A DNA stretch of 64,000 bases from Oscheius onirici (Eukaryota; Nematoda; Chromadorea; Rhabditida; Rhabditidae): contig OW051469.1 in the NCBI GenBank assembly GCA_932521025.1, positions 2,492,398 through 2,556,397 on the forward strand, written 5' to 3'. A model generated the notes under the pieces. It was not told where the DNA came from. It made no database searches and saw only the letters and a program-made list of their open reading frames with translations. Positions 45,410 to 58,610 of this stretch are shown in pieces. A program made the translations under genes and the position numbers. The number at the start of each line of letters is the position of its first letter. Positions within the stretch are counted from its first letter, which is position 1.

Positions 45410-47090
45410 TCAGTTTCCGTCAGCATTGTCCTTGAAGAATCGGCGCATTTTGACGAAATTCTGTAAAAAGGGGTGATTGTTTATTTCACCTCTCATAAAT
45501 TTTTAACTATATAAAAGCCTTATTTTTCAAGCTCGCACATACATTTTTCTGCGTTGTGATGTTCGGCATAATTGTAGTATTTGACAAGCTCTACAACTTT
45601 GCAGAACATCGCAATGCACGGAAATGCTTTAATCATAATGAAATCTTGCCCTGAAGCCGCTAACGCTGATTTTAGCTTAAAGTGTAAGGAAATTGGTTTT
45701 TTCACTATGACCAAAGCCTTCACGAGCTTTGCAATGTTCTGCAAATTTGTAGAGCTCATCAAATACTGCAACTTTTCTGAACATGACAAAACTGGAAAAT
45801 ATATGGGTCAGCTTGAAAAATTGCATTTCTTAAAAAGTTCCTACGAACCTTGGGAGTGGTAGTAAAGCGGAAGTTGGTGCTGGCAGGGATGAGGATCAAG
45901 TCTCCGTACTCGCACAAGATTCGGCACCAATGACCGTCCTGAAATCAGACATTTCAACTTTCCATAGGACCAATATATTGAAAATTGAGAATTCCTTTGC
46001 AAAACTCCTTCCACCAAAATTGATCATCGGTCAAAATCTTTTCTCTTCCCACGAAAGTCAAGGTTACTCTCCGTCTTCTCTTTTTATCACCGCAATTTAC
46101 TACGAACAGTTCAGAAGCGGGTTTTTGTTTATCAGCTCTTTTGAAGAAAAATAGATGAGTGATAAGAAAAAAGGGATCAAGAATTAGGTTACCTTATCCT
46201 CAACATCGTAGTAGGCACAGCCCTCAATGATCATTCTGGCCTGGTCCTCTGGCAGGTTGGATTCTTCGAAGAGCTCATCAATCTGAAATTTTTCAAATTT
46301 TTGAAGCCATTTTTCAAGTCACCAGTTACTGGAGTTGAAAGAGTTATACGAAATTTTTTAAAGCGAGCCTCCGTTTGAATTTTTGAGTCATGACAGACTG
46401 AAAAGGGATGTTCTCTTACATACTTTAATGCAAAAAACAGCAAAAATGTTTTTATGCAAGAGGAATTGAACTGCAGATCCGTAGTCTGCCCTCTTACAAG
46501 GGAAGTTTGTAAACTCAGTTTGAATTCGTTAAATCGGTCATAACTCGGGTCAGGAAGGTCGGCAACATTTGGACATATATCCCGGAATTCCCTTGCCAAG
46601 GCCTATCGAATGACACTATGCTCGTTACAAAACTCTAACCTGAGTTGACAAACCTACTTTGTTAGTTACTGCGCCACACGTTTATTATTTTAGATCATCA
46701 GCCGAGGAGGAGGCTCGCTTTAAAGGACTGCATTTTCTAATGATTTCATTAATATAGACTATGTAATGAAAGTAACAGAAAAATCACCTTATCCTTGAAA
46801 TTGACACACGTCTCCCCATCCAAGGTATAAATGTCCTCCTTTTTGAAGTTGCGCTCCATTTTGAGCAGCGTCAGACGTTTCGATAAACCGACTTGGTCAA
46901 GGGCGTCGAGCTAAAACATTCAGTGTACCAAAATTATCCCCGAAAAAAATTAAAAACCACCTACCTTCCAGTAGAGAGTGCCAGTTCTCTTGCCAAGCTC
47001 GTCAGGAGTGATAATTTTGGGAGGGAAGAGGTGATGGGGAAGGCGAGGATCGCCGCAGGGGTAGGGCTCCATCTGCCAGATCTGGACCAT
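45410..47090 (-). CDS. Acireductone-dioxygenase homologue without metal ligands
   Basis: Exons 46965-47090, 46788-46910, 46193-46282, 45849-45938 and 45410-45460 give 159 aa, all in phase. The start MVQIWQM and the segments [31 protein letters not shown] and GDLILIPA follow the ARD cupin of the methionine salvage pathway closely. The HxHxxxE metal site is replaced ([11 protein letters not shown]), and the second-motif His (YHRFT in the family) is Phe (NFRFT). All four expected ligands are therefore absent, so it is probably a pseudoenzyme. Active ARDs are about 180 aa; this one is shorter at the C-terminus. Confidence 0.85.
45565..45800. repeat. Copy of dispersed foldback repeat in the ARD-like gene
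   Basis: CTCTACAACTTTGCAGAACA at the left and TGTTCTGCAAATTTGTAGAG at the right, with GAAATGCTTTAATCA between. It sits in the intron between exons 45410-45460 and 45849-45938. Confidence 0.65.
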
Positions 47091-47837
47091 TTCGAGCGCT
47101 GAAAGTTTCTTCTTTTTATAAAAACAGAATTTAAAAAAAGAGTAGTTAAAGACAACGGCAGCTTCTTGAAGCGGCCGCCGGCGAACCGAATGGCAAGGGA
47201 CGAACACGAGAGAAGGTCAAATTCAACTGTGCGCGGTGGGGGTGGAAAAAGCCGCAAACAAGTTCCAACGAGACTGTATACTAGGGTGAGAGAAGACAAG
47301 TCAAGACACCGCAACTTTGAGTGTAAAGCGTCAGTGAGAGAGTCGAGACAAGGACATGGGCTTCTGTGGCAACTGGCTCCAGAAATTGGAGACAGAGACA
47401 GTGGCATTACCAGTCTTGTCGCTCCTTCTAAGGGGGTTCTTCCAAAAAATAAAGCCTCTTATTTCATCATGAGGCTTAATGGAGAGAGATTCCCTGACCT
47501 CCACCCAACCACCCCGGTCAAACCGCTCACGTAAGGAAGGGGACAACAGGGATAGCCAATCCCCCTTAGTAATCGGCCTGTTTATTCAGTACTTATTATG
47601 TAGCTGGTGAGGAAATAGTACAGCTGTGATGCGCAACTCTCTGCGGTCAGACACGCAGGTGCGAGAAAGTGAGCTGGAGGCAAGGTTCTACAGCGAAAGT
47701 ACCCCCGTTTGAATTTGGCGCGCAAACTTAGAGAATGGACAAAAATGAAAACTGAGGCTTTTTAAGCATAATTATGTGATAATTCACTTCTTTTCATGGT
47801 CTTAAGTCTCAAATAACAAAAAAGGAAAAAAAACAGA

Positions 47838-47910
47838 TGACCAGCGGGGAATTGAACTGGCCCTGTGTAAAGATTCGTAATCGGACATCTTACCACTGCG
47901 CCATAGTGAA
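47838..47910 (-). repeat. tRNA-like element
   Basis: On the minus strand, A box TGGCGCAGTGGTAA (47890-47903) and B box CAGTTCAATTCC are present. The stems pair poorly. Confidence 0.5.
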
Positions 47911-48588
47911 AGGCAGACACCACTTCCTTGTGAGCTTATGATTATCGATAAGTGGCCAATACACAGAAAGGCTACGCTCGCACAATATGGTAGCAGAAAC
48001 ATGCTTAAAAAATTTGCAAATTTCCTCAATGTAAAAAAATTGTTTGGCCGTGTGTATACCTTTCTCCCGCCGCTATCATTTTTATATGCTGTGGCCAGAG
48101 CGTTTCCGCCTCTCTCGCACTTGTTTTCGTGACCCTGCCTTTGGCCAAATGACTGTTGTGGAAATTGATCAAGTTACGAGAGCGAAGCCGTGACGACACG
48201 CCAATGAACTTGGCGGGTTGTAAATTGCGGTAAAAGGAAAACAACGGGCACAGAGAGAGAGAGAGAGAAAGGTCGATTTGATGTGGCACTGAGACGGTAC
48301 AAAGACAAAAGGTGAAGATTGAGTGGATGGGGGCAGAGTACAGCTATTGGCGAAATTTTTGGGATTCTATAAATTTTGTATATTTGTTATCTCATCTACT
48401 CACTTTTTCCAGTCTAAAATAACAATCTACAGCTCGAACTTATCCCCATAGTCAATACTTTCGAGGATTTTGCCCGTATCAGTAAGGGTCACAACTTTAC
48501 AGACTAAAGTCTGTTAATTCCTGTTGGAATTTTAAAATTAGCTCAAAGAATACAGCTTTTGCCAACTCTTCATCTTGCGTACTTCTCG

Positions 48589-48667
48589 TTACGCAAATTT
48601 GTGTACCAAAAATGCAGTAAAAATTCGAAAAATTCGGCTTGCCCGAGCGTACACAATATCGCGTCAA
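48589..48667. repeat. Dispersed GTACGCAA-type repeat, copy 2
   Basis: CGTTACGCAAATTTGTGTAC ... GTACACAATATCGCGTC. Same order of blocks as copies 1 and 3. Confidence 0.5.
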
Positions 48668-50115
48668 AAAAGGACGTAAGGTGAAGGTTTGGCACGCGGC
48701 GCTATGGCTGCTTATCATTGCAAACGTTGCATGCGTAACCAAGTTCGATAAGTTAGAAAATTCGCTCAAATTGGCTACAATTCTGTCATGCAGTGTCGGT
48801 GTTCTCCGTGTCTGGATCATTGAAAAATCGTGCCAGGATCGACGATCACTTTTAAAGTTAAATTATTGTCCCTAAATGGATGAGCAGACAGTATGTAAGA
48901 GAGAACCACGGGTAAATGGTACACGATTTATAGTTTACAAGGCTGAGAATGGCTCAGTGCAAAAAATGGTCAAAAAACAAGGCGATAAAAACTCCCTCAT
49001 GCTCGAAATAGTTCAGCAAGTCCGCCTGTCCGCTCAGTGATACTTGAACTGGCCTCTGTCCTTCATCATATTAAACGCCCAAAAATCGGCCCAGAATTCG
49101 AGAAAACCCGTTTGCCTACGTAACAACTTTCTCGCGAATTGACCACAAGTTCCTATATAATCACACAGTGGGGGAAGAGAAATTTGCCAAACCCGGACAC
49201 TGGTCGTCTGTTACAATTACTAACTGTTCTTTTTGTGGGTAAACAGGCAGAGTATCGTCACATCAAAGTGTCACGCCTGATTGCGGGAAAATGGCGAAGG
49301 GGAAGAAGTAAACAATGCAACATTTTTTGGAAGGGAGCTGTTTTCTCCTTTTATAGGTTTTTTATTGGCTCAGAGTTTTCCCGTTTTTGTGGAAGAAGTG
49401 GTTGAAAACAACTGTAAAATTAGCTCAATTTAGGCTACTGGGAACGGTCCTGACTGAGTCAAGAGTCACTAGTGGCAAAAACAGAAGGAACTGGGTTTTG
49501 GGTAGACAGAGAGACAGAGGTTTACATGGAAGGAATGGATTTTCTATGGGCCCACTGAGAATGCTCATAAAAAAGATCAGAACGCGGGATATCATAAAGA
49601 ACTTTTTCGCTGCAGCCATGAAAAAAAACACAAAAAGGCATCATGAGGACCAAAAACACAGGATACTACGCAGACATAGATAAACTGATCTTTAAAAAAT
49701 CGTCACAATGTCGCTCTTGAGCATCCCTCATTTTTCAGACTTCAGACTAACAACCCATTGTGGAATGAAGTCGTAATGTGGCCTTTTCTCCAGCTTACAG
49801 CTTTTGTCTAAGAAATTAGACTCTGGGTGTGGAGGTAAACCGACACCGTGCTTCATCTTTGTGTTGGTTAGTCCCGGTATGCTGTTTAAAATAAATTGGG
49901 ACCTATTGTTATCATAATCGAACTCAGAATGCTCGATAACCCCAGAAAACCTTCATTGGTTTCAATTTGATGGAATGTTCACTTTTCTAGACGAAAAAGT
50001 GCCTGTCGGTGGGCAAGGATAAAAAAGTTGAAAATGTTTCATCATTTTCGGATTCAGCATAAAAAACTGCCCTAGAAAAAAAGTTAGCAAAAGAGTTTTT
50101 TAGAAAAAAATAATT

Positions 50116-50190
50116 CTGCGGAATCGAACCCGGATGTCTCGGCGTCCAACTCCTTAGCGCCTACAAACATCCATCGGCAGACGGAGACGC
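50116..50190 (-). repeat. tRNA-like element
   Basis: On the minus strand a perfect B box (GGTTCGATTCC, plus 50120-50130) follows a poor A box (TAGGCGCTAAGG). Probably a tRNA pseudogene or SINE head. Confidence 0.4.
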
Positions 50191-50254
50191 GAGGCAGCCC
50201 CATCATTAAAACGTTTTTACACGAGGAACTATTGCTCTGCCAATACTCGGACAG

Positions 50255-50470
50255 ATGATCACGAAAGTTGTAGCTTTTTATCTCCTCTACAACGTTGGAG
50301 AACATTGCGAGGTCGGAAAATGCTGTTATCAATGGGAAAAACCGATATCCCTCCGCACTCCCAGACTCCACGAATCTTCAGATCAAGTTTTCCATGTCCT
50401 ACAAGCATTTTCAGTTCCGACTTCTTCTACAAACTTGTAGAGCTCGTCAAGGGCTACAACTTTTCTGAAT
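50255..50470. repeat. Copy of dispersed foldback repeat
   Basis: CTCTACAACGTTGGAGAACA, then GAAAATGCTGTTATCAATGG, then ACAAGCATTTTC and TTCTACAAACTTGTAGAGCT. The order matches the copies at 17.6 and 45.6 kb. Confidence 0.65.
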
Positions 50471-50525
50471 GGAAGAAGAGATAAATATTCATGCTTTATT
50501 GGGCAATGAAATATAACAAAACGGT

Positions 50526-52851
<2,326 letters not shown>

Positions 52852-53224
52852 TTAACGAAAATGTGAGAAAAGATAAAAAAATACAAAAAAAGAGCTGCAG
52901 TCCTAAATTGCGATGCGGGTGGTATCATCTAATTACGGTAGCCGCTTCCTTGAAAATCAGGCAGCGCGCGCCAATTCAAATGCCATTTTATTCGAACTTG
53001 CACAATTGCCAAGGAAGCTGTACGATTTTCTTGTTTTCTTACCGAAAAAAACTACTTTTGTCAGTAGCGTGGTTTGACATTGCAAAAACTTTTAATAATG
53101 ACTTGCTTTAAAGATTTTCAGCAAAGTTTATTTCCTCAGAAGCTGCAACTAAGTCTCTTCTTGTCAATGACCCTTTTCATCGTTGTTTAGCTTCAATAAG
53201 CTTTTGCCACCACATACTGGTAGA

Positions 53225-53478
53225 CGGGGGCCCGGATAGTCAAGTGGATAGGATGACAGTCTATGAAGAAAGCGACCGCAAGTTCAATCCCGGGTGGTAG
53301 CACACGAAGGTGGTCTACCCTGGCATCTCTCGCCAGCCTAGCCTGTCCAGCGGATCCCGTAGCTTGAGCAACCCTGATCATTCAACGCGCTCAGCATCAC
53401 TCCAAGAACCCTCCCCTTCGGATGTGATCTCGGTCAGGTGAACTACCTTGAATACCGAATAAACAGTTTTTTTTTTTT
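53225..53478 (+). mobile_element. tRNA-derived SINE with poly(T) tail
   Basis: An 11-bp target duplication ATACTGGTAGA lies at 53214-53224 and 53479-53489. The head has a degenerate A box (TAGTCAAGTGGA) and a B box (AGTTCAATCCC, 53281-53291). A 150-bp unrelated body follows, then AATAAACAG and a run of about 12 T. This is the structure of an intact Pol III SINE. Confidence 0.8.
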
Positions 53479-53576
53479 ATACTGGTAGATCCTTTTTGCC
53501 TTATTGTCTTTCTCACTTCAAAAAAAAAAGTTAAACTGGTGAAAAAGTTATCTTCTGACTGCCGTTCCTGATCACC

Positions 53577-53810
53577 TTATTCATAGGATCTACGCATCCA
53601 TTGACCATGAACAGGTTGTTGTCCAAGAACATATTGTAAAAAATATCTAAGGCCCAGAAGATCGAAGAGAAAGAAGGGCAGGAAGTAGGCTTCATTGTGA
53701 TGTACGAACCTCGTCAAATCAACAGTTGCTTCTAGGAAAGTTTTGTCGTTAATCAGGGAAGGAATGCTCAGAAGTGAGAGATCCAGGCGAAAAAATAATG
53801 TGTACTTCAT
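53577..53810 (-). CDS. Possible small secreted protein, weak
   Basis: An ATG at 53810 opens MKYTLFFRLDLSLLSIPS. A 63-nt intron (53647-53709) with a pyrimidine-rich CCTTAG acceptor joins a last exon 53577-53646. A second frame in that exon is also open, so the C-terminus is uncertain. No family is recognised. Confidence 0.25.
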   Translation of the reverse strand: MKYTLFFRLDLSLLSIPSLINDKTFLEATVDLTRFVHHNEAYFLPFFLFDLLGLRYFLQYVLGQQPVHGQWMRRSYE

Positions 53811-54068
53811 AATTTCGTAAAAAACGTTACTTTGAAAGTTAACTTTAACGCCTTTCTGTCCCTCTCCCGTGTTGAAACTTTGCCTCCTCTGATTCATGTT
53901 TCGAATGCCTTAATCCTCACAACTCGGCGAACTTGGCGACAAGGCCCATTAGACCGACAGGCATCCGATTGTGTCTCCAGTTTTTTCTCGCGGATCTCTA
54001 CGAACACGAAGTCATAGCCACCCGGCGACCATTCATTAGCAGCTGTTTTGCTATCTGTGGCGCATCCA

Positions 54069-54951
54069 ATGCAGTGTCTTCTCATACTTTTGCTACTCTT
54101 AACTGGTGAGTTTGAGCAATCTACTGTTACGTGTTGTAGGAGAGGTTCTCAGTCGTCCCCATGGCTTTCATGGCGGTTACCACGGATTCCATAGACACGG
54201 AGGAGGCTGGGGAGGACATCGTCACTTTGGGTAAGTTTTCAGGCATTTTGTAAGCAGTTTCGAGACCTATTTACTTACATTTAGCACTCAAAAAGTAGGA
54301 TACTCAGCCTTAGGCTCAGTTCAAATTTTGGCTGCGTCGCTGAGTATCCAAAGCCCCCAACCAAGGTCAAAGTTTTGGCTGCGTAGCTTCGCTGAGTATC
54401 CAATGCTTGTTGAACAAACCAAATTCGCGTTAAAAACAAAGAGCTACCGTAACCCGAAATTCAATTGTCGTGGGACCCGTTGAGGACGCAAAACTACGGT
54501 AAAAAATCCAATTTTACCTGCGTATCTTGGCTGACAATGAGTATGCTACATTAAATTTGAAGCTATTTTTGCTTACGGTAGTCAAACAAAATTCTGTTCA
54601 GACCAAGATTTGGAGGAGGCTACGGGCCCAGATACGGAGGCTACGGATACCGCCCAGGGTTGGTTTCTTTCTCATTTCAGTTCAGTTAGGAGTACTGTAC
54701 TCAACTTAACACTAAAAACAGGAAACCTTACAGATACGGTCTAGCTCTCGGTGCTCTCGGCCTGGCTTCTGGAATAGCCCTGGGTAATATATAGCCAATA
54801 TACTTAATCTCATTTAGCAGCCTCTTCCCCATACTATTACGGTAACAATTATGGCTATGGGTACGGTGGCTACCCGCAGTACTACAACTACGACTCGTAC
54901 AGCTATCCCGGCTATTACAACAACTACTACAACTATTACTATCGCTCTTAA
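54069..54951 (+). CDS. Gly/Tyr/His-rich secreted peptide
   Basis: Exons 54069-54105, 54140-54230, 54602-54658, 54722-54783 and 54818-54951 give 126 aa. A signal peptide (MQCLLILLLLLTG) is followed by His/Gly-rich (HGFHGGYHGFHRHGGG), Gly/Tyr/Arg-rich (YGPRYGGYGYRPG) and hydrophobic (LALGALGLASGIAL) parts, then a Tyr/Asn-rich tail (NNYYNYYYRS). Nematodes use similar GY-rich peptides as epidermal antimicrobials (nlp/cnc type) or cuticle parts. The first intron is only 34 nt. Copies of a GCTGAGTATCC repeat lie in intron 2. Confidence 0.75.
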
Positions 54952-55069
54952 TTTTTGTCCTCTTTGGGTTATCGGGTATTTGGTGCAATCTAAACTAGTA
55001 AAATTCTGTTCTGTTTGTATGTCTGCCCGGGACCAGGCAAATGAGTAGCACCTCCGCCAGTCATAAACT

Positions 55070-56730
55070 TTATTTCCAAGCAGACATCAGATTGTTCTGG
55101 TAGATGTCCCAGTGTTTTGATGTATCCAGATTGGCGGCAAAGTTTACGCGGAAGCGTTGATTCTGTCGGGCCTCCTCCCGTCTCATGAGCAAGAGAAGAA
55201 GAATGAGTTGGACGAGGGAAAAGTAGGGAAGACTCTGAAAGTTCAGTAGACCAGCCTACTTTTCCAACAGTCTGTTCAGAACGAAAGCTACCTCTGGTTA
55301 CGATAAATTTTTTCATGGCGAGACTGGGAAAGTCCTTTAAACTTTGGCTGCAAAATTTGTTGGCATATCTTTCCGTTTTCGCATTTTTTTTGTGCAATTT
55401 TGGTTTTGCCGGTTCTTCATAAAAAGAAGGAGCTGCAACGTATTTCTGGATTGGATCCCCCTGTGTGACCCGCCAAGAAAATGTTCTATACTTTTCTTCC
55501 GAACAGGCTTGAAAACTTCTCCCTTGCTCTGAACTTACATAAAGAGAAAAACTGGTAATTGCGTAGCTGTTGGGATCCAGCATGGGTCGAATGAAATGGA
55601 GAAAAAAGGCGCCTGAAATTTTTGTGTTTTTTTACAGAACTCCCTCAGAATGTTCTAAATTCATTTAAGAACGTACTTCCAACAAAAAGACCTATCAGCA
55701 ATGAATGAGAAATTGCTTGTGGGATGAAGAGACGGATCGTTAGCAAATTTGTCTTCGCTTTCAATTTTCTCGAGACCGAGTACAGCCTAGGAAGTACTAG
55801 AAAAACAGCTAGAAATCCATTTACTTAACAGCCTGATTCCTCTTACAAATCCTCCAAGCGGTCAGGAAGAGCGAAAGAGCCGCTCCTTCCACTCCAAGCA
55901 TTGAATAGTAGAGTGTGTTGCCGAGAGAGACAGCTCTGGGATCTAGCTTGTAGATTATACCCATGCAGTGAAGACGCTGTTCAAATGGGTTGTTGAAGAC
56001 GAAAAACCAGTAGGTGAACGGTCCAGAGATCAGAAGCTGGAAATCGCTCTATCTCATTGTTATTTTTACTGTTAACTTTCACTGTTACTGTTACTGTCTC
56101 TATCTCTACTCACCAAAATAGCCACAGCTCCTATTAAAAATCTATAAAGACTTCCATTTTGTTTAATCCATTCAGCATATCCTAAAGAAGTGAACAGTCT
56201 CTCCAGTCCCAGAGCAAACTTAAACAGTTTTTAGTTCAGTTAACTTACTGACTAACCTGTGTATAGCAGAGACCACAAAACGCTGAAAAGATAGGGTACA
56301 GTAGCCAAAAACAGTCCTTCTTGTAGAAGAGTATGTCACATGGATCTACGTGGACAAAAATGTGGTAGAAATGAAATATCTGAAACAGCATCATATTTGA
56401 AAAAAAATGAGTTACCGTAACCGCCAAAACGTTCAGATTATATATGGCAATGTAGGTAAGCATTACGAGGATCAAAATCTGGAAAAGGTAAGCACTTTCT
56501 GGGAGAAACTTACCCTAAAACTGAATTCAAATAATCGCTTTGTGACAAATTTTGTGAAGACTATAGCCACAAGAATTAGGGAGATTATTGAGCTCGTTAG
56601 ATGGATTCCCATGACGATCTAAACAAGAAGCTTTCAGAAAAAAAATGCAATAAAAAATCCTTACCAAAGTAGCTGGACTGGTTATTAGACGGTAGGCATT
56701 ATCGCAGTACGTTGCATTGTCTTCGATCAT
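55070..56730 (-). CDS. Seven-transmembrane chemoreceptor, Sra-superfamily-like
   Basis: Nine exons: 56665-56730, 56514-56618, 56416-56478, 56257-56379, 56114-56218, 55825-56036, 55677-55786, 55539-55612, 55070-55234; 340 aa, phases closed. Features of the Sra/Srab/Sre group: an extracellular DPCDILFYKKDCF loop before TM3 and FALGLERLFTSLGY after it (ERxxA-type motif). TM5-TM7 follow, with KLKAKTNLLTIRLFIP before TM6. The C-terminal tail is polar. Family assignment rests on these motifs only. Confidence 0.75.
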
Positions 56731-57078
56731 TCTGTAAATTTTTGAAATTTCTGGTTGCTGGAAAAAAAAGCCGGGAAAATATGAAGAGGAAAGCACCATT
56801 ACCTTTTATCTAACCGACTTCCGGTTAAACCTTTTCCACACCTAGACATTTCAGGGTCACAATTACTACTCATTGAAGAAAAACGGAAGAAATGCGTCAG
56901 TAGTCATAAAATCGGCTACTTTCTTTATGGGGTAAAGGTCGAGACGAGAAGACAGAGATTGTGAGAGACAGAGGGAGTGAGAGACTGAGGGACAGAAGGA
57001 CAGAGAGAACAAGAGAGTGAGTGAGACAGAGGAACAGAGAGTCAGAGAGACAGGGAGGGAGATACTGAGAGTCATGGC

Positions 57079-57478
57079 AAACCTGGCCCGGAATCAGGCC
57101 AGCTTCTGCCAGGTGCCAACTTTGCGGATTGCAAAAAACCATTGCACATTTATTTCTGATTTTTCTTGTTCAAAAATACTTTGTAGGGTAAGATCTAATT
57201 ATGACACCAACAAACTTACAAGAAAACAGAAAACTGACGACGAAAAGATAAGAAATCGAAAATTTTCAGAAGATTTCAACGAAATTCTTGGAAAATCCGA
57301 AGATTCTTCCATTTCCGTTGGCACTTTTCTGTTTTCTCGTAATTTTTTGATGTCACAATTAGATCTTACTCTACAAAGTATTTGTAAACAAGAAAAATCA
57401 GAAATAAATGCGAAATTATTTTTTTCGCCCGCCGCAAAGTTGGCACATGGCCGAAGCTGGTCTGATTCCGGGCTTGCT
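57079..57478. repeat. Foldback MITE related to the 5S-inserted family
   Basis: CCCGGAATCAGGCCAGCTTC at the left and its inverted partner GAAGCTGGTCTGATTCCGGG at the right enclose a long inverted interior (GTGCCAACTTTGCGG; AAAATCAGAAATAAATG). The order CCTGGC...GTTGGACTTTGCGG is shared in part with the hAT-like MITEs at 24.1 and 25.4 kb. Confidence 0.6.
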
Positions 57479-58038
57479 CAGTTCACCTCCTTTCTTGCCA
57501 GCCTACTTCTCATTCCTTCTTGGAGCCTCCCCTTTTTCTACTGTATCTAGACTACACAGAAGGTTCAATCCTAAATTGGTGGTGTACTCTTCCATCGCAA
57601 GAAGTACAAGCTCAAAGGGTCCGATTTTCAGAAGACGCAGGCGCATGAGGCAGCAGATAACAAGAAGAAGTTAGCGGGAAAATTGTGGGTCAGACGAGAA
57701 AACAGAGCAATTAGAGTGGAGATCAGAAAACTGGAGTATCAGAAACAGAATCTGTCCCTTTTCAGTTCCTCTCTAATCACCGGTACAGCTGAAGTTATTG
57801 AGGAAAACATTCCGAAATAGTGAAATTACGCGCGGATAATAAACATATTCTCTCAGAAACGGAATTACACTTTTATCAGATTTTCAGATTTTTCTTCGCG
57901 CCGAAGTGATAACGTCACATGGTCATCGTTGCCGGGGAGAGAGAATGGAATATTTATTGGGGGGAAAGTGAGGGGAGAGAAAGGTGGAAGTAGACTTTTT
58001 GACGGAATCAAAAAAAGTGACATTTGCAAATCATTGCG

Positions 58039-58118
58039 TACTTTGCGTTACGCCATTTTGCGTACATAAAATTCAGTAGAAATTCGGATGGAATAACTTG
58101 CGTACGCAATTTGTCGTC
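58039..58118. repeat. Dispersed GTACGCAA-type repeat, copy 3
   Basis: CGTTACGCCATTTTGCGTAC ... GTACGCAATTTGTCGTC, with the shared internal AGTA(G/A)AAATTCG. Confidence 0.5.
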
Positions 58119-58610
58119 AATACGCAAGATTTATACAGACCAGAATACAGCGAAAATAAAAGTAACCAACCCATTTCCGAAAAGGCTGCCTTCAATGGAA
58201 GAAAAACTGTCTGATCCAGAGTAATTCATAACAGGTGTACTGTAGTTCAGTCCAGGGAACTATAAGTCCTGAATGACGATAGTCAGAGAACAGGATGAGA
58301 ACTTTTTCTACTTGGCTGCTCTTTACGAGGAGGGTGCTCCAGAACGACGCATACAATCCAGCTCGTTTGATATCATCAGAGGTCGAAGGTTACAGACGAA
58401 TGAACTATGTAGTTAGGGAGCCAGTAATCAAGGTTTTGTCAACTGGATTTTTGGTTTTCTGATCTCTGCTTCTCTCTCTTCACACAAATTCATATTGCTG
58501 TGTATTTGAGTTTCCCGCCGTTATTTGGGTCCCGTCACGATTCGCCTATTTACCCGCCAAATACGGTACCCTTTGAATATCTCCCGTTTTTCTTGTATTT
58601 GATCTTTCTT

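Larger units (their letters stand above)
47091..50525. other. Repeat-rich interval without supported genes
   Basis: It holds a foldback arm near 47430-47515, tRNA-like elements at 47838-47910 and 50116-50190, a GTACGCAA-type repeat at 48589-48667 and a dispersed repeat at 50255-50470. Plus-strand ORFs at 48639-48875 and 49139-49405 lack supporting splice structure. Confidence 0.45.
56731..58610. other. Intergenic with MITE and weak ORFs
   Basis: A GA minisatellite (56930-57060) and the MITE are clear. After the MITE, 57479-57674 has a plus-strand open frame (NPKLVVYSSIARS) ending in many Arg; no start or upstream exon was found. A 47-aa ORF at 58273-58416 is isolated. A GTACGCAA-type repeat lies at 58039-58118. 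Confidence 0.35.

Noticed and set aside
48639-48875. 78-aa plus-strand ORF
   Set aside because: It overlaps the dispersed GTACGCAA repeat, and no acceptor, donor or homologue supports it.
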